Source of the DNA: Promethearchaeota archaeon | GTDB taxonomy: Archaea; Asgardarchaeota; Lokiarchaeia; Sigyniarchaeales; SOKP01 | Direction: 5' to 3' | Length of the DNA stretch: 64,000 nucleotides | NCBI GenBank assembly: GCA_016839745.1 | Contig: JAEOTS010000157.1 | Coordinates: 1-64,000, forward strand | Part shown: piece by piece, positions 17,000-25,770 of the stretch | How the letters are laid out: each line of letters starts with the position of its first letter | How positions within the stretch are numbered: position 1 is the stretch's first letter | Notes under the pieces: model-generated | What the model was told of the DNA's origin: nothing | The model's database searches: none | The model's input: only the letters and a program-made list of their open reading frames with translations | Made by a program: the position numbers and the translations under genes

Positions 17000-18425
17000 A
17001 AATATTTCTGGATCACCCGAAGAGACCAATTTGCGATGGAAATACCTATACGAAAACGGCGAAACCGGGTTTAGTGCGGCTGTAGATGCGTTAACATTTA
17101 ATGGGATTGACCCAACAAATCCAGATGGCGCACCTGAAGTTGGAACATCCGGTGTTCCTCTCTATTGCATTGATAGTCTTTTTGCACTAACAGAAGACAT
17201 TCCTATAGATAAAATTAGCGTAGCATTGGTCGTAGAGCCTTTTACAAGCGCTCCTGTATGTGCTATGTATTTCAACATGGCCCAAATGCGTGGATACGAT
17301 ATAAAAAATCTAATGGGAACAACACAAAACGATATATTAACGATGACCGTCGGTTATATCCCTTACAAGAACAGTCCACCAAATCATTTATTACGAGTAG
17401 CGTGCGATTTTATTGAATGGACAGTGGCTCAAAAGAATGTTCCGCTTTGGCATCCTATTAACTTTACTGGATATAACTATAGAGAGGGTGGCATAGATGC
17501 AATTCAAGAGCTTGGATTTGTTTTTGCTAGCGCTTGTTCTCATATTGACAACTTAGTCGAAAGAGGATGGAAGGCTGACGATTTTGTTGGAAGGTTAGCT
17601 TTTCATTTGGCTGCTCATAAGGATTTCTTCGAAGAAGTAGCAAAGTACCGAGCAGCTCGAAGGATTTGGTATAAACTCATGAAGGATAAATACGAAGTGA
17701 AAAATCCCAAAAATCTTGGTTTTAGATTCCATGTCCAAACTGCGGGAAGCTCTTTAACCGCACAATTACCAATGATTAATATCGTACGCACTGCGATACA
17801 AGGACTAGAAGCTAATTTAGGGGGATGCCAATCTCTTCATACAAATTCGTACGACGAGGCGATCTGTCTACCATCTGAGCAAGCAGCCTTGGTTGCCTTA
17901 AGGACCCAACAAGTGATCGCAGATGAAACGAGAATCACTAATACTATAGATCCTTTAGCAGGAAGTTATTATGTTGAGTGGTTGACCGATGAAGTTGAAG
18001 AAAGAGTTTGGAATTACATGGATAAAATTCAAAAAGTAGGTTCCATAGATAAAGCATTATCGACAGGTTGGCTCTATAAAGAGATGAGAGACGCGTTCCA
18101 TAAAAGAAGGACTCGCATAGAAAAGGGAGAAGAAATCATGCTCGGCATCAATAAATACAAGGTCCCTTACGATACAGTTACCGATGTTTTCAGGACATCG
18201 CAAGAAGCTATAGATATTGAAGTGAATAGGATCAAAAAGTTAAAAGAAAGAAGAGATAATGCAAAACTGGAGAAAATTTTGGACAAGCTAAGGGAAGTAT
18301 GTGAGAAAGAGGAGAATGTTATGCCCATTATTATGGAAGCTACAAGAGAAGGAGCAACTGTAGGAGAAATATGTGATATTTATAGAGAGATATGGGGCAT
18401 TTGGGAACCACCCTTAGCCATTTAA
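16977..18425 (+). CDS. Methylmalonyl-CoA mutase-like large subunit, main catalytic part
   Basis: The TIM-barrel part of a B12-dependent acyl-CoA mutase. From GSPEETNLRWKYL it continues with ENGETGFSAAVDALTFNG, GTSGVPLYCIDSL, then FRFHVQTAGSSLTAQLPMIN, LEANLGGCQSLHTNSYDEA and NTIDPLAGSYYVEWL, all normal family landmarks. The first in-frame ATG in a sensible place is 16977, inside the insertion boundary; the track start 16920 is antisense-like overlap with the N-terminal frame. The B12 domain is encoded separately downstream. Substrate could be methylmalonyl-CoA or a related acyl-CoA such as isobutyryl-CoA. Confidence 0.85.
   Translation: MEKVFQFRNISGSPEETNLRWKYLYENGETGFSAAVDALTFNGIDPTNPDGAPEVGTSGVPLYCIDSLFALTEDIPIDKISVALVVEPFTSAPVCAMYFNMAQMRGYDIKNLMGTTQNDILTMTVGYIPYKNSPPNHLLRVACDFIEWTVAQKNVPLWHPINFTGYNYREGGIDAIQELGFVFASACSHIDNLVERGWKADDFVGRLAFHLAAHKDFFEEVAKYRAARRIWYKLMKDKYEVKNPKNLGFRFHVQTAGSSLTAQLPMINIVRTAIQGLEANLGGCQSLHTNSYDEAICLPSEQAALVALRTQQVIADETRITNTIDPLAGSYYVEWLTDEVEERVWNYMDKIQKVGSIDKALSTGWLYKEMRDAFHKRRTRIEKGEEIMLGINKYKVPYDTVTDVFRTSQEAIDIEVNRIKKLKERRDNAKLEKILDKLREVCEKEENVMPIIMEATREGATVGEICDIYREIWGIWEPPLAI
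16978..17012 (+). other. 31-nt hairpin-forming insertion in the mutase gene
   Basis: TGGA (16978-16981) and TGGA (17009-17012) bracket an AT-rich segment. Within it AAGTATTTC (16984-16992) pairs with GAAATATTT (16999-17007) over nine positions around the loop AATTTA, and the in-frame TAG lies at the loop/stem edge. The flanking coding DNA can add a further TCGGG/CCCGA stem (16970-16974 with 17016-17020). Take-off and landing codons would both be GGA (16979 and 17010). These features are what is seen in translational bypass elements, but an intron, reinitiation or a disabling insertion are also possible. Confidence 0.6.
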
Positions 18426-18439
18426 GTGAGGTGTTAAAT

Positions 18440-18838
18440 CTGAGCGATAGAAAAATAAGAGTGTTAATGTCAAAACCCGGAATCGACGGTCATTGGAGAG
18501 GTGGTATTGTAGTATCCAGAGCTTTAAGAGATGCTGGAATGGAACTCATTTTTGGAGGATTCCAAAATGTTAATCAAATCGTTGAGGCAGCAATTCAAGA
18601 GGATGTAGATGTACTTGGCTTATCAATACACAGTGGAGCTCACTTCGCATACACTAAACAAATAATCGATTTATTAAAAGAAAGAGGCGTGTTTGATAAC
18701 ATATTAATTTTAGTTGGAGGAGTAATCCCAGCAGTAGACTTTCCAAAACTAAAAGAAATTGGCGTAGCAAATGTGTATGGTCCTGGTTCAATGACTAACG
18801 ACATAGCTGAATTTATTAAAGCACATGTCAAAAAATAA
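18440..18838 (+). CDS. B12-binding small subunit of acyl-CoA mutase
   Basis: A cobalamin-binding Rossmann domain. IRVLMSKPGIDGHWRGG contains the D-x-H-x-x-G motif whose His ligates cobalt in base-off B12 enzymes; VDVLGLSIHSGAH and ILVGGVIPAVDFPKL are the other two B12 loops. It assembles with the large subunit encoded just upstream. The track start at 18392 overlaps the upstream gene by 34 bases. GAGGTG at 18428 points to a start at CTG 18440 (132 aa), with GTG 18431 as an alternative that overlaps the ribosome binding site. Confidence 0.9.
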   Translation: MSDRKIRVLMSKPGIDGHWRGGIVVSRALRDAGMELIFGGFQNVNQIVEAAIQEDVDVLGLSIHSGAHFAYTKQIIDLLKERGVFDNILILVGGVIPAVDFPKLKEIGVANVYGPGSMTNDIAEFIKAHVKK

Positions 18839-18895
18839 AATTTCCTTTTATTCTTTCTTTTATATTTTAAATTATATATTAGGTTTTTCCTTATG

Positions 18896-18949
18896 ATTAC
18901 GGCTATCGCCCGTATGTAATGCTCTAATATTTATAATCTTTATAAAATT
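18896..18949 (+). promoter_or_regulatory. Palindromic operator candidate and TATA box before the sulfoquinovose genes
   Basis: ATTAC (18896-18900) and GTAAT (18916-18920) bound a 25-bp imperfect palindrome whose centre also holds TACGG/CCGTA. It lies 17 bases upstream of a TATA box CTTTATAAAA at 18938-18947, and the transaldolase ATG is at 18990. This places the palindrome where an archaeal activator or repressor would act. The assignment is from position and symmetry only. Confidence 0.4.
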
Positions 18950-18989
18950 ATAAAAAGTAGAAAGCAATATAAGATGGGAAGTTTAAAAC

Positions 18990-19658
18990 ATGAAATATTT
19001 CTTGGATAGTGCTAAAATAGATGAGATTAAGTATGCCCTGGTAAAATGGAAAATAGATGGAGTTACTTCCAACCCAAAACATATTAAGAGTTCAGGCAAG
19101 CCCTTTTTCACAGTTATAAAAGAATTTGCGGAGGAATTTAAAGACATGGATTTCCCGATCTCTGTTGAGATTGATCCTCACCTAGAAGACGCGAAAGATA
19201 TGATTAAGATGGCAACTGAGATTGCAGGTATATCTAAAAATTTCGTGATCAAAATTCCATGCACAGAACAAGGGCTAGTTGCTACTAAAAACCTAGTTGA
19301 GGAAGGTATAAAAGTAAATGTAACTTTAGTGTTTACAACATCACAAGCTATTCAAGTAGGGCGATTAGGGGCGAAATATTGCTCTCCATTTGTCGGATGG
19401 CAAGAAAGTGTTGGAGTAGATTGTTATGGTTTAATTAGCGATATAAAAACAGTTTACCAGAATTACGACTTCGAAACCGAAATAATAGTTGCCGCAGTTA
19501 GATCTGCGAAGCAAATCGTTGATGCCGCGTTAATTGGAGCTGATATAGTTACTGCCGGATTCGAGGTCTATAAGGATAGTTTTTATCATCCTTTTACTGA
19601 TAAGGGATTAAAGATTTTTCAAGATGCTTGGGATGATACCGAGTTAGGCTCTCTATAA
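18990..19658 (+). CDS. Transaldolase, FSA/TalC type (candidate sulfofructose transaldolase)
   Basis: A 222-aa protein of the short fructose-6-phosphate aldolase/transaldolase family. It opens with MKYFLDSAKIDEIKYAL and DGVTSNPKHI, has the Schiff-base lysine in FVIKIPCT (Lys88), NVTLVFTTSQA and the C-terminal AALIGADIVTAGF. The family cleaves or transfers three-carbon units. Being the first gene before a sugar isomerase and a sulfoquinovosidase, it could cleave 6-deoxy-6-sulfofructose to sulfolactaldehyde, as in the known sulfo-transaldolase route. A general role in pentose phosphate or fructose-6-phosphate metabolism remains possible. GGGAAG precedes the ATG. Confidence 0.85.
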   Translation: MKYFLDSAKIDEIKYALVKWKIDGVTSNPKHIKSSGKPFFTVIKEFAEEFKDMDFPISVEIDPHLEDAKDMIKMATEIAGISKNFVIKIPCTEQGLVATKNLVEEGIKVNVTLVFTTSQAIQVGRLGAKYCSPFVGWQESVGVDCYGLISDIKTVYQNYDFETEIIVAAVRSAKQIVDAALIGADIVTAGFEVYKDSFYHPFTDKGLKIFQDAWDDTELGSL

Positions 19659-19672
19659 AATGGTGAATATTT

Positions 19673-20989
19673 TTGAAAGAAAAAATTAAAGTTGGAGTTG
19701 TTTGTATAGCAAGAAAGACTTTTGATTATAATGCCGCAGGAGAAATTTTTAAAGATATTCAATCAAATTTAAAAAAAATTGAAACTATCGAATGGGTAAT
19801 CAACACAGAATTAATAATTGAAATTAAGGATGCTCAAGCAACAGCTCAGGATTTGAAATCAAAAAATATTGATGGATTAGTTTGCATTAGCGGAACTTTT
19901 GCATTAGGACACTTGATTTTAGAATTAAATAAAGTACTTCAAAAGCCAATTTTACTGTGGGGTTTAGAGGAATTACCATACGACGGAGGAAAAATTCGTC
20001 TTAACTCGGTATGCGGAATAAATTTAAACTCAAGTAATTTGTATAAAGCAGGAGTAAAAAACTATCATGTTATAATTGGAGACCAAATAGACGAAGATTG
20101 GTTAGATGCGTTAAGAATTATAAAAGCTTTCGCAACAAAACATATTGGGATAATAGGTTACAGAGCTAAGGGGTTTTTTAATTTAGATATTGATGAATTA
20201 GATTTATATAAAGAACTTGGTCTTCTCATTGATCACTACGAATTAAATGAAATTTATAATTTTGATGTTGATGCAGATAAAGTTAAAGAAGGAATTGAAC
20301 AAATAAAGAAAATTTTTGATGTTTCAGCTATTTCTGAACAACAATTAGGTAAGGTTGCAGAACTTACAATTAAGTTTACTGAATTTATGGAAAGTAATCA
20401 ATTAGATGCTTTAGCTATTAGATGTTGGCCTGAATTTGCCGCTGATTTTGGTATTGCTCCATGTGCTGCAATGTCAATATTACAAGCTGAAGGTAAAATA
20501 TTAACGTGTGAAGGGGATATACTCGGGTGTTTATCTGTGGTTGCACATTCTGCAATTGGAGCAGAAACACCTTATTTAGCGGATTTTTCTCAAGTAGATT
20601 TTAAGGAGAGTTTCGCTTTATTATGGCATTGTGGAGTAGCTCCTTGTAATCTCTGGGATGGAAATTGTAATCGATCTTTGGAACCCTATTTTGCAGGAGG
20701 AAAAGGAGTGACCGCTGATTTTGTCATGAAATCTGGACAGGTCTCATTTTTAAGAATTGATTACGCTCCTAGAGAGTATCGTCTCTTTTTGCAGAAGGGA
20801 ATTATAATTCCGATGGAAAAAGAATTGAAAGGTACTTATGCTAAAGTAGTTTTTGAAGATCATGTACGGGATGTTTTGAAGAAGATAATTGATAATGGAA
20901 TAGCTCATCACTTATCTGTTGTATATGATGATTATATCCGACCATTAGAAATATTCGCAAAGATTAAAGGATGGGATGTAATTCAATAA
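19673..20989 (+). CDS. L-fucose/L-arabinose isomerase-like sugar isomerase
   Basis: A 438-aa protein of the fucose/arabinose isomerase fold: an N-terminal Rossmann-like part (KIKVGVVCIARKTFDYNAAG, DGLVCISGTFALGHLIL), a middle part ending ALAIRCWPEFAADFGIAPCA, with Glu of the WPEF segment likely a metal ligand, and a C-terminal LLWHCGVAPCNLW histidine segment. The start is TTG with GGTGAAT four bases upstream, 14 bases after the transaldolase stop. Between the transaldolase and sulfoquinovosidase genes it is the natural candidate for sulfoquinovose to sulfofructose isomerisation, though the substrate is inferred from neighbours only. Confidence 0.8.
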   Translation: MKEKIKVGVVCIARKTFDYNAAGEIFKDIQSNLKKIETIEWVINTELIIEIKDAQATAQDLKSKNIDGLVCISGTFALGHLILELNKVLQKPILLWGLEELPYDGGKIRLNSVCGINLNSSNLYKAGVKNYHVIIGDQIDEDWLDALRIIKAFATKHIGIIGYRAKGFFNLDIDELDLYKELGLLIDHYELNEIYNFDVDADKVKEGIEQIKKIFDVSAISEQQLGKVAELTIKFTEFMESNQLDALAIRCWPEFAADFGIAPCAAMSILQAEGKILTCEGDILGCLSVVAHSAIGAETPYLADFSQVDFKESFALLWHCGVAPCNLWDGNCNRSLEPYFAGGKGVTADFVMKSGQVSFLRIDYAPREYRLFLQKGIIIPMEKELKGTYAKVVFEDHVRDVLKKIIDNGIAHHLSVVYDDYIRPLEIFAKIKGWDVIQ

Positions 20990-21007
20990 TAAATTAAAAT
21001 CTGATTA

Positions 21008-22990
21008 TTGTTAAAAATGTTAAAAATTGAATCAATAGATAGCGGTTTTAAGCTGTATTATAAGGACTATTTTATTTTAGAACATTCCAACCAAAATCCG
21101 TGTGTAAAAATTGGGAGTGGGAAAGGAAAATTCAAATCACATCACGGTCACTTTAAAATAAAAGAAAAAGATGTTGTTGAACTACAGCTTCGAGAGTATG
21201 AAATATTAAGTCAAGAAGACAATAAAATTGAAATGGCGTTTAGAGCCGGAGAAAATATGCTTAATATCTCGTATAGCATAATTGAAGATCGCCTAGAAAT
21301 TAGATCTTTGTCGAAAAATATAGATATCAATAGATTTTGGCTTAAGATACGGGCAAATGAAAGTGAAGCAATATACGGATGTGGAGAACAATTTTCTGAA
21401 GTAAATTTAAGAGGAAAAAAAGTCCCTTTATGGGTTGAAGAACAAGGCGTAGGACGAGGTGATCCTCCTATAACAGGTGATTGGTATACAACTTATTTTC
21501 CTCAACCAACCTTTGTTTCGTCAGAAAACTATTATTTCCACAGTGAGAGCTTCTGTTATGCTGTGTTTGATTTTACTCATCCTGAGTACCACGAGTTATA
21601 TTTCTGGAATATCCCAGATAAAATTATAATTGGAAAGTATCAAACTGCTCTTGATACTGTCTCTCATCTTTCAAAATATTTAGGAAGGCAACCAGAATTA
21701 CCTGAATGGGTTTATGATGGAGTATGGTTGGGGATACAAGGTGGAAAGAATATTGTTATGGAAAAAATAAGAAAGAGTTTAGAGAAAGGGGTAAGCATTG
21801 GAGCCGTATGGTGTCAAGACTGGCAAGGAGTGAATATTATTGGGCCGACTAAAAGGTTGCTATGGAACTGGGAATACGATGATATATTGTATCCGGATTT
21901 ACCAGCATTCATAAAGAACCTTAATAGTGAGGGGATAAAATTTCTTGGATATATCAATTCTATGCTTGCTCCTAACGGAAATCAACATAGAGAAGCTATT
22001 GAAAAAGGATTATGTATCAAGGATCAAAATGGAAACGCCTATATTATTAAAACTGATAGTGGAGATAAAATTTTGCTAGATCTCAGTAATCCTGATACTC
22101 TTAAATGGTTAAAGGGCGTAATAAAAGAGAACATGATAAATATCGGATTATCTGGTTGGATGGCTGATTATGGAGAATATCTTCCAACTAAAGTTGTGTT
22201 ACACTCCGGAGAGGATCCCAAGGACTTTCATAATAAATACCCTGTAATCTTTGCAAAAACTAATTTGGAAGCACTAGAAGAAGCCGGGAGGTTAGGTGAT
22301 ATAGTGTTTTTCACAAGAGCGGGTTATTCTCATCTATCACAATATACAACCCTATTATGGGCTGGAGATCAACTTGTTAATTGGAGCATGCATGATGGAT
22401 TACCAACAGTAATTGTTGCGGGAATCTCGTCAGGAATTTGTGGAATAGGGTATTATCATTATGATATTGGTGGTTTCCATTCATTGGATAATATTTATAG
22501 AGATAAAGAGATTTTCATGAGATGGGCTGAAATGGCCGTTTTTACAATGACAATGCGAACTCACGAAAGCATTAGACCATACGATAATTGGCAATTTGAT
22601 TCTGATGACGAAACTCTTGAATTTTTTGCAAAAATGAGTCAAAGATTTTCTTATTTAAAACCATATTTGCAATATATATCAAATGAGTATATAAAAAAGG
22701 GATTTCCACCCATTAGAGCATGTTATCTCCACTATGAAAATGATCCTAAACTTCATAAAATCAAATATCAATATCTTTTTGGTCAAGATTTGTTGGTAGC
22801 CCCTGTAATAAAGCCAAATTCAAGTGAAGGGGAAGTTTATTTTCCGGATGATATTTGGATTCATATTTGGTCAGGGATAGAATTTAAAAAAGGTGTTAAA
22901 AAAGTTAAAGCTCCTATAGGACAACCTCCGGTTTTTTATCGAAAAGATTCAAAATTTTCCGAGTTATTCTGTAAATTAAAAGATGTATAG
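21008..22990 (+). CDS. yihQ: Sulfoquinovosidase-like GH31 glycosidase
   Basis: A 660-aa GH31 enzyme matching E. coli YihQ in domain order and many conserved runs (IYGCGEQFSEVNLRGK, FPQPTFVSSENYY, YLGRQPELPEWVYDGV). The residues that bind the sulfonate in YihQ are present: Gln270 in VWCQDW and the KR-x-x-W motif with Arg283 and Trp286. The nucleophile is Asp387 (GWMADYGE) and the acid/base Asp454 (WAGDQ). It should release sulfoquinovose from its glycosides, such as sulfolipid head groups. No signal peptide is seen, so it is cytoplasmic. TTG 21008 and ATG 21017 are both possible starts. Confidence 0.92.
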   Translation: MLKMLKIESIDSGFKLYYKDYFILEHSNQNPCVKIGSGKGKFKSHHGHFKIKEKDVVELQLREYEILSQEDNKIEMAFRAGENMLNISYSIIEDRLEIRSLSKNIDINRFWLKIRANESEAIYGCGEQFSEVNLRGKKVPLWVEEQGVGRGDPPITGDWYTTYFPQPTFVSSENYYFHSESFCYAVFDFTHPEYHELYFWNIPDKIIIGKYQTALDTVSHLSKYLGRQPELPEWVYDGVWLGIQGGKNIVMEKIRKSLEKGVSIGAVWCQDWQGVNIIGPTKRLLWNWEYDDILYPDLPAFIKNLNSEGIKFLGYINSMLAPNGNQHREAIEKGLCIKDQNGNAYIIKTDSGDKILLDLSNPDTLKWLKGVIKENMINIGLSGWMADYGEYLPTKVVLHSGEDPKDFHNKYPVIFAKTNLEALEEAGRLGDIVFFTRAGYSHLSQYTTLLWAGDQLVNWSMHDGLPTVIVAGISSGICGIGYYHYDIGGFHSLDNIYRDKEIFMRWAEMAVFTMTMRTHESIRPYDNWQFDSDDETLEFFAKMSQRFSYLKPYLQYISNEYIKKGFPPIRACYLHYENDPKLHKIKYQYLFGQDLLVAPVIKPNSSEGEVYFPDDIWIHIWSGIEFKKGVKKVKAPIGQPPVFYRKDSKFSELFCKLKDV

Positions 22991-23101
22991 GATTTTTATA
23001 ATTTTGAAACATTTAGTCTTTAGTATTGGTATTAATTACATTAAATATTTAGATCATTTGAACAATTTTCCTATTTGCCCAATTAAAAAGATGATACTTT
23101 A

Positions 23102-24304
23102 ATGGATATTTACGATGAAATTTTTAAAATGTGTTCTGAGCATGGTATAACTTTCTATTCTACTCTACCTTGCTCACATAATTTACAATTTATACAAAAG
23201 CTTGAAGAGCTTGATGGAAAAACCTTAGAAAATACAGATAAGCCATTGATTCACATTCCCCTTGTAAGGGAAGAAAGTGGAGTGTCATTGAACGCCGGAG
23301 CTTATCTTGGAGGTAGAAAAACCGCCATGGTAATTCAAAACCAAGGTCTAGGCAACATGCTCACCCAGATGCTTTCGTTAAATAGCCATCTTGATGGTTC
23401 ATACAGAATTCCTAATTTATTAATAATAAGTCATCGAGGGTTAGAGAATGAAAAAATCAGTGCTCAAAAGCCTGTTGGTTCAAAATCAAAAGAGATTCTA
23501 GATTTAGTTGGATTTAAGCATTGTTCTGTTAAATATATTTCAGATCTTAAAAAGTTTCAAGAATTATTAGAAGAATATGACAAAGGACAACATATAGCAT
23601 TATTAGTAGAACCTGATCATTCTAAACCTCTTTATAGAATTGAAAGTAAGAAAAATATAACAAGGAATTTCAAAGGCACCACAATTCCAATGAAAAGAGT
23701 CCAAGTTAATATGACCAGACATAAAGTGATCTCTGAAATTGTAAATCAAATAGAAAAAGAATTTATTCTTTCTAATATCGGTCATCCAAGCAGAGAATTA
23801 CATAAGTTAAAAGATAGGGAGAGAAATTTTTATTTTACATCGTGTCTAGGACATTCCTATACCTTAGCGCTTGGACTAGCGTTAAGTTTAGAGGATATAA
23901 ATCAGAAGATTATATGTTTTGAAGGTGATGGAGGACTATTGATGAATGCTGGGTCTTTATCGATCTTAGCTCATAAAAAACCAAAGAATTTAATTGTAAT
24001 CCTTCTGGATAATGGAGTATGGGGGTCCACCGGAAATACTGAAACCTATGCTTTAAATGATGTAAATTTAAGCGGTGTAGCTCAAGCTTATGGATTTCCA
24101 GAATCTAATATCAAAATTATATCAAAATCAGAATATCTAGCAGAATGTTTGAGAAAGGCTCTAAAAAACGATGGTCCTTTTCTATTTCATGTTATTATTA
24201 CAGATGAGTACGAAAATGTTCCTATTTTGCCACTTTCTGTTGTGGAGATTAAGGAAAGATTCATGAAATCAATTGAAGATGCTAGAGCATCTAAAGATTC
24301 TTAA
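23102..24304 (+). CDS. comDE: Sulfopyruvate decarboxylase, fused alpha and beta domains
   Basis: A 400-aa thiamine-diphosphate enzyme in which a ComD-like half (residues 1-175: FYSTLPCSHNLQ, REESGVSLNAGAYLGG, VIQNQGLGNMLTQM) is joined to a ComE-like half (MTRHKVISEIVNQI, SNIGHPSRELHKL, FEGDGGLLMNAGSL, with the TPP/Mg motif GDGG...N). It converts 3-sulfopyruvate to sulfoacetaldehyde. In methanogens this is a coenzyme M step; here, after a sulfoquinovosidase, isomerase and transaldolase, it more likely handles the C3-sulfonate product of sulfosugar breakdown. Phosphonopyruvate decarboxylase is the nearest alternative. Confidence 0.88.
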   Translation: MDIYDEIFKMCSEHGITFYSTLPCSHNLQFIQKLEELDGKTLENTDKPLIHIPLVREESGVSLNAGAYLGGRKTAMVIQNQGLGNMLTQMLSLNSHLDGSYRIPNLLIISHRGLENEKISAQKPVGSKSKEILDLVGFKHCSVKYISDLKKFQELLEEYDKGQHIALLVEPDHSKPLYRIESKKNITRNFKGTTIPMKRVQVNMTRHKVISEIVNQIEKEFILSNIGHPSRELHKLKDRERNFYFTSCLGHSYTLALGLALSLEDINQKIICFEGDGGLLMNAGSLSILAHKKPKNLIVILLDNGVWGSTGNTETYALNDVNLSGVAQAYGFPESNIKIISKSEYLAECLRKALKNDGPFLFHVIITDEYENVPILPLSVVEIKERFMKSIEDARASKDS

Positions 24305-24422
24305 TAAGTTTTTAACAATTCAAAGAACAAAACCAAATATAATACTTTTTTTTCTCTTAAACATTTTTCTATCCAAATATTTTATTTTACTACTACGAAT
24401 CTGAGGATCAAGGCAAAAGATA

Positions 24423-25637
24423 GTGACTGAAGATAGGGTGCAAGTTTATGCATATCGTTGGTTTCTTTTAATTGTTTTTATGTTAGGAAATTTATCATTG
24501 CAGATTTTGTGGATCTCTTATGCGACGGTAACTTTAGAAGCGGCTAACTACTATAATGTAGGTGAATTTGAGATTCTTTTTTTATCGACGATTTTTATGA
24601 TTGTCTATATCCCTGTTTCGTTTTTTGCGACTTGGTTTATCAACAAATTTGGTTTCAGGATAGGTGTTGGATTAGGAGCTATGATTAATGGAGTTTTTGG
24701 GTTCCTAAGAGTTTTAGCTGGACCAAATTATCTTTTAGTTCTATTCATTCAAATCATGATATCTGTAAGCCAGCCGTTTTTCCTAAACAGTGTTTCATTA
24801 TTATCCGCAAATTGGTTTCCCGAATCGGAACGCAATACAGCAACTGGTCTTTCAGTAATCTCTCAACTTTTAGGTATTGCTCTTGGTATGGTTTTAACCC
24901 CAATTATAGTTATAACCTTCAATCTTGAAGTAATGTTACTAATTTATGGATTATATTCGTTAATTATTGGAATACTTTTCGTAATAATAGCTCGGGATAA
25001 ACCGCCCACATCACCATCAATCACGGTTAAAAAAGAGCGTACTGAGTTAAAAGGTGGTTTAAAAATGCTCTTACTTAATAAACAGTTCGGGATTATAATT
25101 ATTATATTTTTTGTAGGTCTTGGAGCATTTAATATGGTATCAACTTATATTGAGCTTATTGTTGTTCCCAGAGGTTTAAAAGCTATCGAAGTCGGGAATC
25201 TTGGGGGATTATTGATTTTGGGTGGGATAATAGGAGCTGTATTGATGTCAACCTTAGCAGATAAATTGAGAAAAAGGGCATTGTTAATAAAAATCTCGCT
25301 ACTAGTTGCCGTTACTTCTTTTTTCGTCATATCATTTGCGAGTACTACAGTTATGCTGTATATTTTCGGATTTCTATTAGGGTTCGGCTTATTATCTGTT
25401 GGTCCTGTTTTATTAGAATATGCCGTTGACATTACTGTGCCTGTTCCGGAAGCAAGTTCCAACGGGATGTTAATGGTGGTAGGTTCGATTAGTGGGATAT
25501 TGTTCATTTTGGGATTTGAAGGATTCACTACTCCATCCGGAGATTATTTTCCGGCATTGATGGTATTATCTGTCCTTTCGCTAATCTCATTTCTTCTCTC
25601 CTTTATTCTAAAAGAAGTTAAAAAAGAAGGAATTTAA
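24423..25637 (+). CDS. MFS transporter, possibly for a sulfonate or sugar
   Basis: A 404-aa major facilitator with about twelve hydrophobic helices in two halves joined near residue 200 (ARDKPPTSPSITVKKERTEL). It begins at GTG (MTEDRVQVYAYRWFLLIVFM); no strong ribosome binding site is visible. Family subgroup resembles FLVCR/nitrate-nitrite-porter-like MFS proteins (NWFPESERNTATGLSVISQL). Its place directly after the sulfopyruvate decarboxylase suggests export of a C2 or C3 sulfonate or import of sulfoquinovose, but nothing in the sequence sets the substrate. Confidence 0.8.
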   Translation: MTEDRVQVYAYRWFLLIVFMLGNLSLQILWISYATVTLEAANYYNVGEFEILFLSTIFMIVYIPVSFFATWFINKFGFRIGVGLGAMINGVFGFLRVLAGPNYLLVLFIQIMISVSQPFFLNSVSLLSANWFPESERNTATGLSVISQLLGIALGMVLTPIIVITFNLEVMLLIYGLYSLIIGILFVIIARDKPPTSPSITVKKERTELKGGLKMLLLNKQFGIIIIIFFVGLGAFNMVSTYIELIVVPRGLKAIEVGNLGGLLILGGIIGAVLMSTLADKLRKRALLIKISLLVAVTSFFVISFASTTVMLYIFGFLLGFGLLSVGPVLLEYAVDITVPVPEASSNGMLMVVGSISGILFILGFEGFTTPSGDYFPALMVLSVLSLISFLLSFILKEVKKEGI

Positions 25638-25770
25638 TCCCTCTCATTTTTTTCAGATAACCGATCTTATCAAGCATATCAAAACGATTGTCAAAAAATA
25701 AAAAAGACATGTAATATTTCTTTTCTCAAATTATTATTTTGTAGCTAATTTTTATTGAGGATGTATCTAC

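Noticed and set aside
16970-17020. Archaeal bulge-helix-bulge intron in the mutase gene
   Set aside because: The outer TCGGG/CCCGA and inner hairpin stems exist, but the best bulge placement I could draw removes 35 bases, which does not restore the frame; the central helix is also only about three pairs. Kept only as an alternative to test.
25145-25528. 127-aa antisense ORF within the MFS gene, and similar long antisense ORFs (3057, 5836, 53213)
   Set aside because: They mirror strong genes on the other strand, lack recognisable domains and ribosome binding sites, and are shadows.
24423-25637. Naming the MFS gene a sulfoquinovose transporter
   Set aside because: Only its position suggests this; no sequence feature fixes the substrate.
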